The notes: generated by a model from the letters alone, not told the origin. A DNA stretch of 64,000 nt from Albugo candida (GCA_040437565.1 JBDOQK010000015.1:186001-250000); one strand, 5' to 3'. Positions 20,831 to 33,734 are shown, numbered from the stretch's first letter. Translations and numbers: made by a program.

Positions 20831-23103
20831 ATGGGAAAAAAGAATGCTCAAAAATCGAATGGGAAGAAAAGAGAGTTGAGTAAATCGGAACGAATAGAAG
20901 CAAAAAAAGCCAAACAGGCAGAAAAAAGTCTCAAGAAGGTCAATAAGCAGCAAGATGAAGAGAACATTGAGGCCATTTTGCAAGAATTCATGCAAAAAGA
21001 TGCTCAGAAACTTGAAATCACCATCGAAATAGTCCAACAACCGAGCCCACGAGGCAACTTTTCGATGACAATGCTTCCGAATGGAGAAATTATGGTTTTT
21101 GGTGGCGAGTATTTCGACGGAGATGTAAATGTCTGTTATAACGAGCTATTTCGCTGGAATTTGGACAGTAATCAGTGGCGATATATTTCTTCTCCCAATA
21201 CGCCTCCACCGAGATGTAGCCATCAAGCCGCAATATTTCGTGATCATCTGTATATATTTGGAGGCGAATTCGCCACTACCGATCAGTTTCATCATTATCG
21301 GGTATATTTAATACTTCAGATATCGATGTTCATGAAATTAAGTGTTATGTATAGGATTTGTGGAGAATCAATCTGAAAACGAATGCCTGGGAACAAATGG
21401 ACGAAAAGGGAGGTCCTTCAGCTAGAAGCGGACATCGTATGGTCGTATGGAGAAATTACTTGGTTGTTTTCGGTGGCTTCTATGAAGCTGCTCGAGAAAC
21501 AAAGTATGTGCTTTTTGAAACCATTTTCATCTCATCCAAGACTAACCATCTGTTCTTGCGGATGGATAGATGGTACAATGATATATATTTATTTAATTTG
21601 GTAGATTTCAAATGGAAAAAAGTGACTTACTCAATCCACAAATCGGTTCCAATGCCTCGAAGCGGATGCCAACTTGCGGTTCATCCATCAAAAGATATCA
21701 TTTTTATGTATGGTGGATATGCCAAAATCAAAGAAGTCGGAGTCAAGTCTCAAGGCAAAGTTTTCTCAGACCTTTGGGCTTTACAAATGGCTCCAGTACT
21801 GAAGAAACAAGATCCCACGTGGGAAAAACTGACCAAAAAGGGTCATGCACCCTCGCCAAGAAGCGGAGCAACCCTTGCTGTCCACAAGCAGCGATTCATT
21901 TTATTTGGAGGAGTCCATGACGAAGAGCAACATCGCCATACAATTCAAAGCACATTTTTCGCTGACTTGTTTGTGTACGATATGGATCGACGTCGATGGT
22001 TTGAGTTTCAACTTCGGCAGAAGAAAGCAAAGGATGCAAAAAAGCGACGTAAGCAAAAAGCTTTGGTCGCTGATCCTGAAACGTGCGACAGCGATGCTGG
22101 AAGTGACGAAGACGATTTTGAAAAAATGCTGGAAGAACAGTTTGGATATGTCGATGAAGAAGGAAATATAGTGTATATTGAAAACAGCGAAGGAGAAGAG
22201 GAGGAAAAGTCAGCAGAGAAGGAGCCTCAACATAATATCACAGGTGAAGTGATAGAGGACGAAGCGGTGCCGATGATATCGGAAGACATCCCTCCATCAG
22301 CCGAGGACAGTCAGGGGCTTGAAGAAACGATACCGGATCAGGTAGAAGCTCGAAAACCATGTCCTCGCATCAATCCTGCACTGTTCATTCGTGGTAGCAC
22401 CATGTTCGTTTACGGAGGAATGGTGGAAGATGGTGATCGTGAGATAACGCTTGATGATTGCTGGTCTTTGGATCTTAAACGGCTTGACGAGTGGAAAGAA
22501 ATTTTGCCAGGAACGGTATCAGATCAAATCTGGAAAGGTACGACCAGTGAGACAGAAGACTCTTTTGACGAGGAAGATAGCGAAGAAGATGATGACCAAG
22601 GATCAGAACACAATATTGACATCGATGTTGATGGTCTGACCGCACAATCAAAAGATCTCACGATCGATGAAAGTGTACCACACGTGAATACCAAAAAATC
22701 TCACGCAAAGAAGGACCGAAAAGCGATCCGGGCCGAGATGGAAAAGCTCCAAGAACAACTCGATCTAGATGACCGGGACCGAACACCGCAGCTAGGAGAG
22801 AATCTGCGAGACTTTTTCGCACGTACATGCCACTACTGGGCCGAACAAATAGCCAATTTACCGGATGCTGTTGAAAGACAACTCACCGTCAAAGAAATGA
22901 AACGCGAGGGATTCGATCGGGCGGAGCAACGATATAACGAGCTACAAAACGGTATGATTCATCGTTGATATTGCCAACCAAACTTTGTCTCACTTCACTC
23001 ATCCACACTAGTATTGGAACGACTGAATGAGCTAGAATTGCAGCAAAAAGAAGCTGAAGAATGCCAACAGCATAAGAAGAAGACCAAACAGCGCCGATCC
23101 TGA
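20831..23103 (+). CDS. KLHDC4: Kelch-repeat protein, KLHDC4 / Kel3-like
   Basis: Exons 20831-21301, 21355-21503, 21570-22951, 23012-23103; 2094 nt, 697 residues. The N terminus (MGKKNAQKSNGKKRELSKSE) is very basic and should be nucleolar or nuclear. About six kelch blades follow, e.g. MTMLPNGEIMVFGGEYFDGD, HQAAIFRDHLYIFGGEF, GHRMVVWRNYLVVFGGFYEA, FIMYGGYAKI and GATLAVHKQRFILFGGVHDE. A long acidic insert (about residues 410-480) and a helical Lys/Glu-rich C terminus complete the family pattern. Family members are linked to ribosome biogenesis, which I did not test. The last exon (VLERLNELELQQKEAEE) completes the C-terminal coiled coil; without that splice the frame stops at 22968. Confidence 0.88.
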
Positions 23104-23129
23104 AAGAATTAGAATAATCCTCGATCTGT

Positions 23130-24132
23130 TTAGCCGAATAATCTTTTTAAGAAACCAAAATTTTGCTTTGGCTCCAAAAATTTCATCTCACGTGTATCGC
23201 CTAAAAATCTTGCAACCGCATCATCAAAAGCTATCGCTGCCGGTTCACCAGTTGCAGTTATCACGGGTTGGCCCATATTAGAAGATGTGAGCACATGAGC
23301 GCTCTCGGGTATGACGCCTAAAACAGAGAGTCCGAGCATCTCCTCGATATCCTAAAACTCAACGTAAGTCATCACAACTTGCACGAAATGCGTGATTATC
23401 TCACATGTACTGACAGACATTCATCACTCTTGACACGATTGGCATCATAGCGATTGATCAGCAATGTTTGGTGCACAGGTTGACGATTTTCGATAGCCCG
23501 TAGAGAGCTGCTGGATATGTAGCCAACCATTTTATCCGAGTCTCGGCAAGAAGATATTTCTGGATTCGTCACAATAATTGCCTCGTCTGCAAAATACATG
23601 GCATGTCTAGCGCCCGACTCAATGCCTGCCGGCGAATCACAAATGATATAATCGAATTGCTGCTTCAAATCGTCCAATACTTTCTCCACACCAGCCTCTG
23701 TGAGCGCTTCTTTATCGCGAGTCTGACTTGCCGCGAGGAGGGATAAATTTTCTAATCGTTTATCCTTAATCAATGCTTGATTTAATCGACAATTTTTTTC
23801 AATAACGTGAATAAAGTCGAAAATAACTCGGCGCTCACATCCCTTTCCAAAGTAGTAACATGAGAAAACAAATAAAGCTGGCAAATGATCAAATATTGTA
23901 CCAAATGCAAATCCAAGTTACGTAATCCAATGTCGAAATCGATCAGACATGTTCGGTATCCGCGCTCGGCTAAACCGTACCCGATACTTGCAGTTACTGT
24001 TGTCTTCCCAACACCACCTTTGCCAGAAGTTACAACAACTACACGACCGGACTGCGTATCCGCTGTTATCGTACTTGACAGACGCGCCAAGCGAATGGAT
24101 TTGGCAACAGTTGAATGCGCAAATCGACGCAT
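23130..24132 (-). CDS. minD: MinD-type septum-site ATPase, probably mitochondrial
   Basis: Exons 24132-23902, 23842-23411, 23351-23130; 885 nt, 294 residues. The deviant Walker A motif [20 protein letters not shown] lies near residues 30-50, followed by [14 protein letters not shown]. Other signatures are [20 protein letters not shown] and [18 protein letters not shown]. In bacteria and plastids MinD places the FtsZ ring. Oomycetes have no plastid; the first 25 residues ([20 protein letters not shown]) are Arg/Ser-rich with no acids, as in a mitochondrial presequence. This fits retention of a mitochondrial Min system reported in some protists. The C terminus (FGFLKRLFG) could be the amphipathic membrane-targeting helix. 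It diverges from the BED gene with 93 bp between start codons. Confidence 0.93.
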
Positions 24133-24225
24133 ACTTGTTCGTCCGAATTTAACCTAATTTGGTGTGAATAAGCATGTTTAGGATCGAGTACATCATTCTG
24201 CAAACCCGTCAAAGGCAACTTCAAC

Positions 24226-26902
24226 ATGCACGTCACGCCCAATCGCATTGGAAGCTGCAAGACACGATCGCCTGTCTGGGCTTATTTTGATAACTCGGGC
24301 TATGATACCAATGGAATTTCATTGAGAAAAGTGAGGCGCTGTCGATGTCTGTTCTGCAATCAAGTAATGAAAGCCGCACCTGATCGAATGATGCGACATA
24401 TCATCAAAATTTGCCCAATCGTCGATGAATTTGACCGAAAAGCATTACTTTCTGGAGATGAAAATGCGTTACTGTCTTCGAGAAAGGCTAGGCTGGGCGA
24501 TTCTATTCAGTATCACACCAGTGATTCGCAGTTGGTGGCTATCAAGTGTGAGCGTGATGGTGATATCGAAGAGAAAAGTTTTTTCCAAAGTAAACAAGAA
24601 GAAATATCCGCTCCTTCTCGAAATGCGCTCCAGAAAATTGATATGAACATTGGCTTTCAGCGGGCTCCTGAAGTCGAAGTAGGCGAGCTAGCGCGTTATA
24701 CAACTGTCAATGGAGAAGATGACGTCAGCAATCAACGCAACAATGTCGTTGATAAAGAGTACGATTGTACTATTGAACCAGATAATGCTTTGCATAAGAA
24801 AAGACCGAAAGAATGCGTTCAGGAGGCGCAAAATGTGCTATCGAAGAAGCGTCGTACTGATGCTTACGTGCCAAGATCTTTGAACGTCAAAACTCGGACA
24901 TTAGCACCTTTCCATTTGAGAATGACTTCTGATAAAAATAATGATCAAAATGGAGGATCCTTGTTGGAGTCACTGATTCTAGCATGCATCTCAGAGAATG
25001 TCTCGTTTGACTTTTTATCGAATGGGCACTTCTGCAAAGCTTTACATGATCACTTTGGCGTATCCAGAAATTTGGAGCTGTCCACTCACATCAAGTTGTT
25101 CACCCAACAGCTTTACTCTCGAGTTGAAACTTCAGTGCGTTCGATCAAAAGTAATGGTGCATTCCTCACACTTGTTTGCTCCAAGGAACTACAGAACAAT
25201 AGTGAGACCTTCCTCAAGTATGTTTTGATGGATGAGAAAGGAAATAATGAATTGGTTTACTTCGAGCCAATAGCAAATTTGGAAGGAGCATCCGACACTA
25301 TCCAGAATATCACAATCTCTGTTTTAAATAAGCGCATCTCTGGAATTGCATTTAGTTGTCAGAAGGCGGTTCATGTTTGCCTTCGGGGATTTCCAGTTAG
25401 CTTTACAAATCAGCTTCCCTGTACGCAGGTGCCGTTCTCAAGTGTTCGATTCGGTGGTGTCTGCATGATCCAACATACAAATTGTCTGCTCAGAGATACA
25501 TTGTATCCTGCTAAAGGTTTCGCAAGCGTCTTATCCATAGCGACCCAGCTTGCTTTGCTGACGAATGACCTCAGGCTCAGTACAGATTTGAGACAGTCTC
25601 CTGTCCCGCTTCTAATGGTACCTCAGCCTTCGAAATATGGATGGTTTGGATATTATCTGCTACTTCTTCAGGTACAACAATCTCAAGCAGATGTATTATC
25701 AAAATTGCATCAATCACTTTCAATTGACGACGACAACTTAGCGAGACAGAAAATTCGTAGCATTCAGCGGAAACACGAGCATTTTTGGCAAGAATTACAC
25801 ACGTATGTCGAAGTTCTACGACCCGTTGCAGTAGCCGATGTTCTTAATCACATCAGTACATTCCAGAGATGTCTCAAATCAGAATGGGACATCGTACGAA
25901 ATCTTGACTCACGCGGATTGGGTACGTTGTCCTGTGGGATATACCTATGCATCGATTTATGGATGTATATCGTGGTACACATGTGTGAGCATGTCAACGA
26001 TGAGTTCAAACTTGGGTGGAAACGAGTGTTCTGGAGAAGGTTGAAATCTGAGATTACCGAACATCATATCGCCGCTCTGGTATTAGATCCTCGAACACGT
26101 GGAGTTGGCCTCAGTGGCACTGGCCGTCGTGCAGCTCGATCTTGTGTGATGAATATAGCTCGAAGATTTTGTCAAAGTAAGGGTGAAACTCTAGATATTG
26201 CCGAGATCGTAAACCAGTTATCAGATTATATGAGCAAGAAAGGCATTTTTGCGGATTCAAGCATTTGGCAAGAAGTTTTTACAATGCAGCCCATGGCATT
26301 TTGGAATGATTTCTCAGACGCACCACAATTACAATCGGTGGCACAACTTGTCTGTGGTTATGTACCTTACAAGCCTCTGTCTGCATCCTTCATAAATACG
26401 GATCTCTTGTGGAAAGGAGAAGATATTTCAAAGATGGAGCAGATTCGATATCATATCAGCATGAAATGTGAACTGGAGTCAGATATGCTGAAGTATTTCG
26501 ACTCATTGAAAAACATTTTGGGCTACCTGCTTTCGCCCCATTCAAGTGCACACTCTGTAAGACTAACGCCTGTTGACTCACATGTATTTGTTCATCGTGT
26601 TACTGCAGGAATACGCAGCGCCGGACATCTCTTCTTTGGAACAATACTGTACAGGAGAAGTGGAAGTGGACGATTTTGAAGCACTAGCGGAAAATTACAC
26701 ATCAAGTTTCACAAAACAGTTAACGGCAGTCGATAGCATGTGCGCCAAAATCGGATACTGTGAAAATACCGAAGTAAATGCATCCGCTGATCAGCAATTC
26801 TGTGAGTCTTGGGTGGACCTCACCAATCTCGGACTCTGCAATATCGCTGACACATTTTCGAGCATTTATCGATACCTTTCTGCGTTCAATTTAGGTGGAT
26901 GA
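24226..26902 (+). CDS. BED zinc-finger protein derived from a hAT transposase (likely domesticated)
   Basis: Exons 24226-26556 and 26609-26902; 2625 nt, 874 residues. Near the N terminus a BED-type finger is visible: VWAYFDNSGYD, CRCLFCNQVMKAAPDRMMRH, then HIIKICP. The middle and C-terminal parts carry hAT-like traits: IAALVLDPRTRGVGLSGTGR resembles the LDPR block, and a long helical region precedes it. A Lys/Arg-rich segment (KKRPKECVQEAQNVLSKKRR) could be a nuclear signal. I saw no flanking inverted repeats. The reading frame is intact over 2.6 kb beside housekeeping genes, which argues for a retained host gene. Exact function is unknown. Catalytic residues were not assigned. Confidence 0.65.
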
Positions 26903-26978
26903 ACCTTTGCTGAAGTATTTTTTTGTTGTCAGGAATAGAGTGGGGCTTTTACAACTCAATCACTCAAACTTTGATGTA

Positions 26979-28064
26979 TTATTTTACCTTCGATTTTTCC
27001 AGTTTCCAAGCAGCTGGAAAGTTGTACAGTTGTCGAATTATGTTGAGGTCCCCAGGGCTCAACCGAACCCGCTGCCCAAGCGATTCCGTTTTTGTCTTAT
27101 CGCAGTCTCCTTCCTTCGCTGGTCTGCAATTAGTATCGTTGATACCACAGATCTTCTCTTTTGGGTTAAGGCAATTCCCTGCTTTCATGTCTTCATTTGG
27201 TTTACAATCCCTTTTCCTAACACACACTCCCTGGCTTGCTGGATACATCTGTACGCTTAGCAAATCAAAAGGTCCACCTATTGATTGATAGTCTTTCACA
27301 AGATCTGGCCACATTTCGGGCTTGATCTTATCTAGAAAGAATAGAACTGTTCGAAGCGGGTGCTGGAGTTCATGAAGCATTTTGAGGGAATGACCAAGTT
27401 CGTGCAATGCTGTCCCATAAGCTGCTCTCATGGGCAGAGCCTCTTCAAAACATCTATCAGATAGATTCATCACATGGACTCCAAGACCCTTATTGTAACC
27501 AACGACACTATTACAATCTCTTCCAGACTGAGGACGTCTGAGTTCTATATAGTCTCTACACTTATTACAGTAATCAACCGGTTCGTTCTTGCAACCATCG
27601 CGTGGAAGGAAGCGTACAGCAGTTGGGCTTTCTATCATTTTCATAGCTTTGATGATTTGTTGACGTTGGAAATCGTTAAATAGAAGCTGCTGACTGAATT
27701 GATAGCATGCAACACCATGCGGCCATATATTCGCAGGGGATCTGGTCGCAAGCGAAAGTTTGCGACGTTCGCTGTTGCTGCTTGTCTTATTGAGGAGTTC
27801 GTGCAAATTATTTGGGCATTCTATGGCTTTGCCATGAGACTCGAAGCTTCGTTTCTGAACACATGTAAGGACTCTGTTTCGGCATGTGACAAATTCCTCC
27901 GGCGCATATGTTTTAATGTTGTAATTTTGCATCAAATGTGAGCCTATTCGGCAATGATAATTCTCTCCGATGTTTGGCGATTCGCCCTCAGCGTGAAGAC
28001 CTCGTAAGCACACAAAAAGCATCAGTAAGCAGAAGCTACGACAGCCTGGTGTACTCATAGCCAT
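26979..28064 (-). CDS. Secreted astacin-like zinc metalloprotease
   Basis: Single exon, 361 residues. Residues 1-25 form a signal peptide (CLLMLFVCLRGLHAEG). A propeptide-like region follows, then WPHGVACYQF, matching the start of the astacin fold. The zinc site HELGHSLKMLH (residues 221-231) fits HExxHxxGxxH except that the Gly is Lys. The Met-turn reads SVQMY (Met273), close to the astacin SVMHY. RLSPGDLNIIRQLYNF near the end resembles the closing astacin motif. It is Cys-rich outside the catalytic core, as expected for an extracellular protein. In a parasite it could act on host proteins, but that is inference. Its 3' end lies 76 bp from the BED gene stop (convergent). Confidence 0.8.
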   Translation of the reverse strand: MAMSTPGCRSFCLLMLFVCLRGLHAEGESPNIGENYHCRIGSHLMQNYNIKTYAPEEFVTCRNRVLTCVQKRSFESHGKAIECPNNLHELLNKTSSNSERRKLSLATRSPANIWPHGVACYQFSQQLLFNDFQRQQIIKAMKMIESPTAVRFLPRDGCKNEPVDYCNKCRDYIELRRPQSGRDCNSVVGYNKGLGVHVMNLSDRCFEEALPMRAAYGTALHELGHSLKMLHELQHPLRTVLFFLDKIKPEMWPDLVKDYQSIGGPFDLLSVQMYPASQGVCVRKRDCKPNEDMKAGNCLNPKEKICGINDTNCRPAKEGDCDKTKTESLGQRVRLSPGDLNIIRQLYNFPAAWKLEKSKVK

Positions 28065-31000
28065 ATTTTAAATGTTTATTATGGATCACTAGAGATAATC
28101 CGTTTATAATCGATCAAACTTTGGGGCCTTGATTATCGTTCAAGAAGTATAAAATAAAATAACCAAATTTAATAGTGCGGGCTAGACACGTCACGTCCCT
28201 CCTTTTGCCATCTGACTACGTGACACGATTCCGTGGACAACCTCATGATGCAGGGATCGAAGGGTGTACCCTTTTCTAAACGTGTAGAATTAGGTCCTAA
28301 CCAATCAGGTACGATTGTTGTGTACATTTATGCGTCAGCAATACGCAAACTCAGTCAAGTAAGCGGTTTGTAAATATCGTAAAGAATCGGTGCTGATACG
28401 CCTGCTAGAGCATGATCTGTCGCACACCTGATGATGAGATGGCAGTCATGCATTCAGACATGAAAGAAAAGCTATGAGGTTGGCCGCGACAACACGCTCA
28501 TTTGCTTGTACTGTTTCCAGTATATAGGTGTCCATCATTCAATAACACGCGTTTTGTTACCGGATACAGCAAATTATATGCAATTAAGACCTAATATTAT
28601 CAACCAAGTTCATTCAGATTGTCATGCATTAGTCAGAAACTTCCCGGTCATCACGAAATTGCGGTGGCCACGTTGCCAAAGTGATGCACCTCCGCATGTG
28701 CATTGGATTCAGATCTTACACATCATATACAATCGTCAGTTGTGCTGAACACAAGCGCAATCTGATGGATCCTAGCCAGCTTTGTACACGTGTCGGTAAA
28801 AGCGCAAGACGGAGCAGGACGTCCCCTATTCCCAGCGTCTAGATCTGACGCTATGGAAGCTTCACTGTGAAGAGAATAATCGTTTATTCTAGTCAGTACT
28901 TTCATGCTCGTGAATGCGGACACGTTTTGGTGCAGGTCAATACAAGAAACTCTGTCGACCGGCTCGACTTCGATTCCAAGTCATCGTAACTCAACATCGT
29001 TAGTTTGTTAAAACGCTCAAACGAATTCATCCAGCAAGTAACGTACGTCACCATCGCATGCTGCTCGTGGAACACACCGAGTATAGACGTGGACACATGA
29101 TCTTGAAATGATAGGTCTGATATCGATCTCAGTGTAAGGCAATGCTGAATCTTCCATATTTGAGCTTTATTGATCTTGGAGAACCTCAGACACGTACAAT
29201 GCACGCCTGGACGTCATTGTGAGCATCCAAGCAAGATTTTTACGTAAATTTATCCGATTAATATTAGCGGTATTGTTCTCATTTGCAGCGCCCTCCTTCA
29301 TTTAGACTGCAGGGAAAAAGTGCCACATAATTCGATACATCTCTACAGAAATGAGTTTTGGAAAGTTGCATCTCATTTGACTCAATAAAAAAAACTACGC
29401 AAGCCGCCGATATCAGCGAAATTCTCAACAGCTGATCATTTAGACGTACTTCGACGACACATAAATAGTCTTTGCTCTAGCAAGTCTCTACGTCGCATTT
29501 TAGACCCCTTCGACGGGTAACACCGCCCCCACGAATGCACCCCCAGTGATAAGGCATAAGCAGACATTCTCTGACAAGGAACGCACACGTTTTGCAACAG
29601 TATCAGGCTGTTCTATTAGCAAGGTCACGTAGGTATTATGGTGAAGGTATACCTTTACCGATCAGAGAGGATGAGTCATCAGGAGCATAGATAAGACTCA
29701 TTGGGATGGGTGTACGTGTCATGAACACTGACCCTCCGTTCTCACTGCTACAACTGATTGTTCTTGCTACTTTATGGATCAGTCGAGTGTTTTCTCTGCT
29801 GATTCGAGTCACGCTTCCACCATTTCTATTGTCCGAATTATTCAGCGCAGAACGTTTGTATCTAAACCATCCAAAATACTGCACGAATTTGATAACCTAA
29901 GGTCTTGTATCCTCTTCCACATGTAGCTTATCTTGCCTGGAGAACACGCTTTCGCCATCAAGGTGTGCCACTAGAGAACATACCACGCCGATAAAGTTGG
30001 AACGATTTTATTCCGGTTGCATGTTCGAACAGGAAGAAGCAGCACCGCGCTACGATACAGATGCTTACCGAGCATTTTTGGAAATGCTGGATTGACCGAA
30101 TATGACAATGGACTTGCGACTGACTTCGCCCAGCTTCTCTCTCCCGTTCCATTTTGAGCGAAGAAGCGATTTTATTGTGTCCACAGTGATCATAATCTGC
30201 AGCCGCTTTACAGTGTGTATGGTGCGAAATGTCTTGCAAGTGTCTAGACTAGAGATACTCCNNNNNNNNNNNNNNNNNNNNNNNNNNNNNNNNNNNNNNN
30301 NNNNNNNNNNNNNNNNNNNNNNNNNNNNNNNNNNNNNNNNNNNNNNNNNNNNNNNNNNNNNGATTGACCGAATATGACAATGGACTTGCGACTGACTTCG
30401 CCCAGCTTCTCTCTCCCGTTCCATTTTGAGCGAAGAAGCGATTTTATTGTGTCCACAGTGATCATAATCTGCAGCCGCTTTACAGTGTGTATGGTGCGAA
30501 ATGTCTTGCAAGTGTCTAGACTAGAGATACTCCATCAGCTGCGTCTAACAGAGATCTAGATAAGAGCAAGAAAGCAACAGCCTTACGCTTCATTTGTGCG
30601 ACTTACCACAAGCTATACCCTTGCTGTAGACTACAGGTCGATTCTTGCTCAATTATCTGTACTTTTACTGTGGCAAACAATAAAAACTATGCGTTCGTAC
30701 ATCAATTTTGATTGAAATAACCATGTGTTCTTCATGGGATACTTTCCTGTCTTTATGTATTGGGGCCGATTCTGGACATGAGTCGCTCCATCAATATCTT
30801 TGTATGCATTGACGAGGCACGACAGATATAAACCGCGAGTTTCGCACGTGAAAGCGAAGTTCGCAGCACGGAGCCAGGCCTCATCTGAAGGACACCCTGA
30901 CAATCGGCTGAATCAAATCAATTGATATAGTTCGTCGTAAACCTCATCACATTCATACGAGATGAAGGACAGCCTCGTAATGTAATTGCGATCTTGAAGC

Positions 31001-32799
31001 TGTGGAACGTAAGCGTAAATCTCGCAGTCAATGAATGATATCGAACACAGGGAAGAAGGTAGCAGTTCTGGAACAAGAATCTGAACTCAATATCGCTTTT
31101 CAGGCCATATCGAATTGGTTGGCAAAGCTGTGATGTATCTCTACTGACAAAAATAAATAGTCTCATTATCTTGTTGATTTCAATGATGTCAAAAGTTTTC
31201 CGTATTGTCTATGCGTTTTTTACTATTTCCAGCAAGAGAAAATCAATGGTAATGCTTTGAAGTCTTGGTTAATATGGCAGGGATTTTACCTCATCCAGCA
31301 CTCAACTCCACATATCACCATCGCAACTGCTTGCATTGTCTATTAAGCAAGACATTATCGTATTGATAGAAGAATTGTACGCTATCGAAGATTCATACTC
31401 GCCTGAACGAGATCCATAATAGGCACCATCCAGAATGACTTTGATGTGGTTATGTACAACCATATGCATGTCGTTGTCAACTTCCTAGATTCTTTTTGCA
31501 AACACCTCCACAACACTGGAAACTTTGTATACGAGATGACCGAGTCAGCTCGCCTGCGACATAATACGACTTGATATCAGCATCACTCAACGATTTCTCG
31601 TGAACGTCTGCTATTCCTGATCAGCCACATGCGCAATTCTGTTCCAGCATCAATTCTTTTTTCAAACAAATTCGTTCATGCTTTTGTACGTCTAGTGGCA
31701 CCATTTATATCTCCTCAACCACAAATCGCTAAGCGCGCCGGCTGCGTAGAACATTAGATTGCTGACAAAAGTAAAGTTGAAGCGCTTTTGTAAATATAAA
31801 ACACCCTTCACGGACTCTACCACTTCGACGATGTCTTCAATGGATCAAGCTGGCCACTACGATAGAAATGTTGTGAACTCTTCGACGCTGTCGTGCTCGG
31901 GTATCGGCTACCAAAAACGAATTGACTCTCGATATAGCAAAGACCTTTCGACAAAGCAAGATTGTAGCACTTCTCCATCTCAATGAAGTGTCAGATCGCT
32001 AAGTCCGAGGTTCGCATCCATTATAGTATGACGGAGCCTTTAGACGCACTTGCCAAGTGCGTGTGTACTCAGAAGAACGACAAATACCATCGTTAGCGGC
32101 GGCAGCTACAGAGGAACATCGGAGTATCGCTGGATGTTTCCTGTCCTAGAGCAAAATCACGGCTTGTTTCCAATCACTGCATGTGGTCTGCGTGAACTAC
32201 GAGGAGAAATTGTACCTCAGTACCAGCGTTAAAGCACAGTGTTTTTTTAGCTTGGCGCCCGAAATACGAGGTACAATCTCTGTGTTGCGATCGTTCCGAT
32301 TACAGGGTAGCGTTTAAATGCCATTTTGTATCGACTACTTCTTTCGCGCACGTTGCGTTAGACAATAAGTCGCTTGTCAATAAGCTGAACCATAGATCTT
32401 ACTCACGCTTATAATAGTATCCAGTATCAGGAACAATATTCCTCTGCAAAAATCACCTTTTAGCACCTGAGCTTAGGATTGTTTGATTTTAGCCGATTAA
32501 CGCTATGACAGAATTGGCAGACACCGGATTCATTTACATTACAGAGCCGGTAAAGCACGTAGAAATATCTATTCGATACAATGACTCGCCTCTAGTCTCC
32601 GATTTTTACTGAGGCTCGGTGCGACTTGGAAGCATATTTTTGCTTCTGGACCATTGCATTCTGAATGACTCAAGTATCATACCCGCCTCATGATGCGATC
32701 CCCGTGCCTCCTTACGTCACGCACACTCAAATATCTGCGGAGCGCATCTATTATTCCATCTTGATAATCAAATGCGAATGAAAAAGTGTGATAACTGAT
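28065..32799. other. Gene-poor island of about 4.7 kb
   Basis: No gene could be supported on either strand. Only short open frames occur, such as a minus-strand 84-codon frame ending at 30649 (SGCPSDEAWLRAANFAFTCE) and a plus-strand 60-codon frame at 32050. None has a recognised family or clear start. Bases 28881-29204 and 29636-29884 (minus) also hold open stretches without homology that I recognise. I saw no inverted or long direct repeats apart from the gap duplication. It may be decayed genes or effector remnants. Confidence 0.5.
30090..30533. repeat. 172-bp artefactual duplication around an assembly gap
   Basis: Bases 30090-30261 recur at 30362-30533 on either side of 100 N (30262-30361). 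This is a contig overlap, not a repeat. Confidence 0.93.
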
Positions 32800-33676
32800 A
32801 TGGAATCGACGGCTTTGGTCCAATTGTTTCCCAGCTCCCACGATAGCACCAATCTCAATGAGAAAGCGGAGGTGTTGGTGTTTGGAACGACTAAATTGAC
32901 TCTCTCATTGCTGCTAGTACGAATTGCTACTACTTTGATTGTGTTTATTTAAAAGTGTTGCATTCTATAGAAAGAAGAGGAATTAGCACCACTTTTCTCT
33001 GGGGCTGCATGGGCGGGCACGGTCGTGTGGGATGCTGCGATATATCTTACCCGTTACTTCCTGCATCACTATGGCACGGAGCTGCGCAATGCATTGCGAT
33101 CCACGCGAGTCCTAGAGCTAGGAGCCGGCATGTACGTGTTCTGCTCCAACAAATTTGTGATTCTCGATGCTTTTCTACTCTAGAGGCGTTCCTGGAATGG
33201 CCGCGCGAATTGCTGGAGCGGATAGTGTCATTTTGACAGAGCAAGAAGATCTTGTGGATCTTATTCATCGCAATATAAAATCCAATGCCAACGCTTTAGG
33301 CGTCCACCCCGCAAACGACAAAAAAGAACAAGCAATTGTCGGTCGTGTTTTATCGTGGGGGAAAGAATCGATAAATACTTATCTGAAAACATATCATGAC
33401 GAGCAAATTGACTTTGTTCTTTCATGTGATTGCATCTTCGAACCACTATACGGTGATTCGTGGAAGGCTTTGGCGATAACAATGCAGGAAATCTGTGAAT
33501 TAAATCCCGAGTGCAGTGTGTTTCTATCTGTAGAGCGACGAAAAGAAGATGGCGTGGATAGATTTTTAGAGCACGTTGATGCAAGCACCAGTTTAGTCTC
33601 AAAATTGCTGGAAAAGTCTATTGGATCAGCAGAGAATTTGTTAGAAATCTATCAACTCAAGCTGCAAAAAATATAA
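32800..33676 (+). CDS. METTL21-family protein-lysine methyltransferase-like
   Basis: Exons 32800-32916, 32971-33131, 33184-33676; 771 nt, 256 residues. Splicing joins VLELGAGI to GVPGMAARIAGAD, giving the class I SAM-binding motif of the METTL21/22/23 and FAM86 group. Upstream SGAAWAGTVVWDAAIYLTRY is the family 'W..a..l..y' block. SCDCIFEPLYGDSWKAL occupies the place of the DxxY substrate motif. By family it probably methylates lysine on a chaperone or translation factor; the substrate is not predictable. Both introns are GT-AG. It converges on PFKFB with 58 bp between stops. Confidence 0.85.
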
Positions 33677-33734
33677 ATTCCGTGACTAATTACACACAAA
33701 ATGATAACAGCAAGTGCCGATCAGAGCCTATATT

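Noticed and set aside
28065-32799. RxLR or CHxC effector genes in the gene-poor island
   Set aside because: No open frame combined a credible signal peptide with such a motif.
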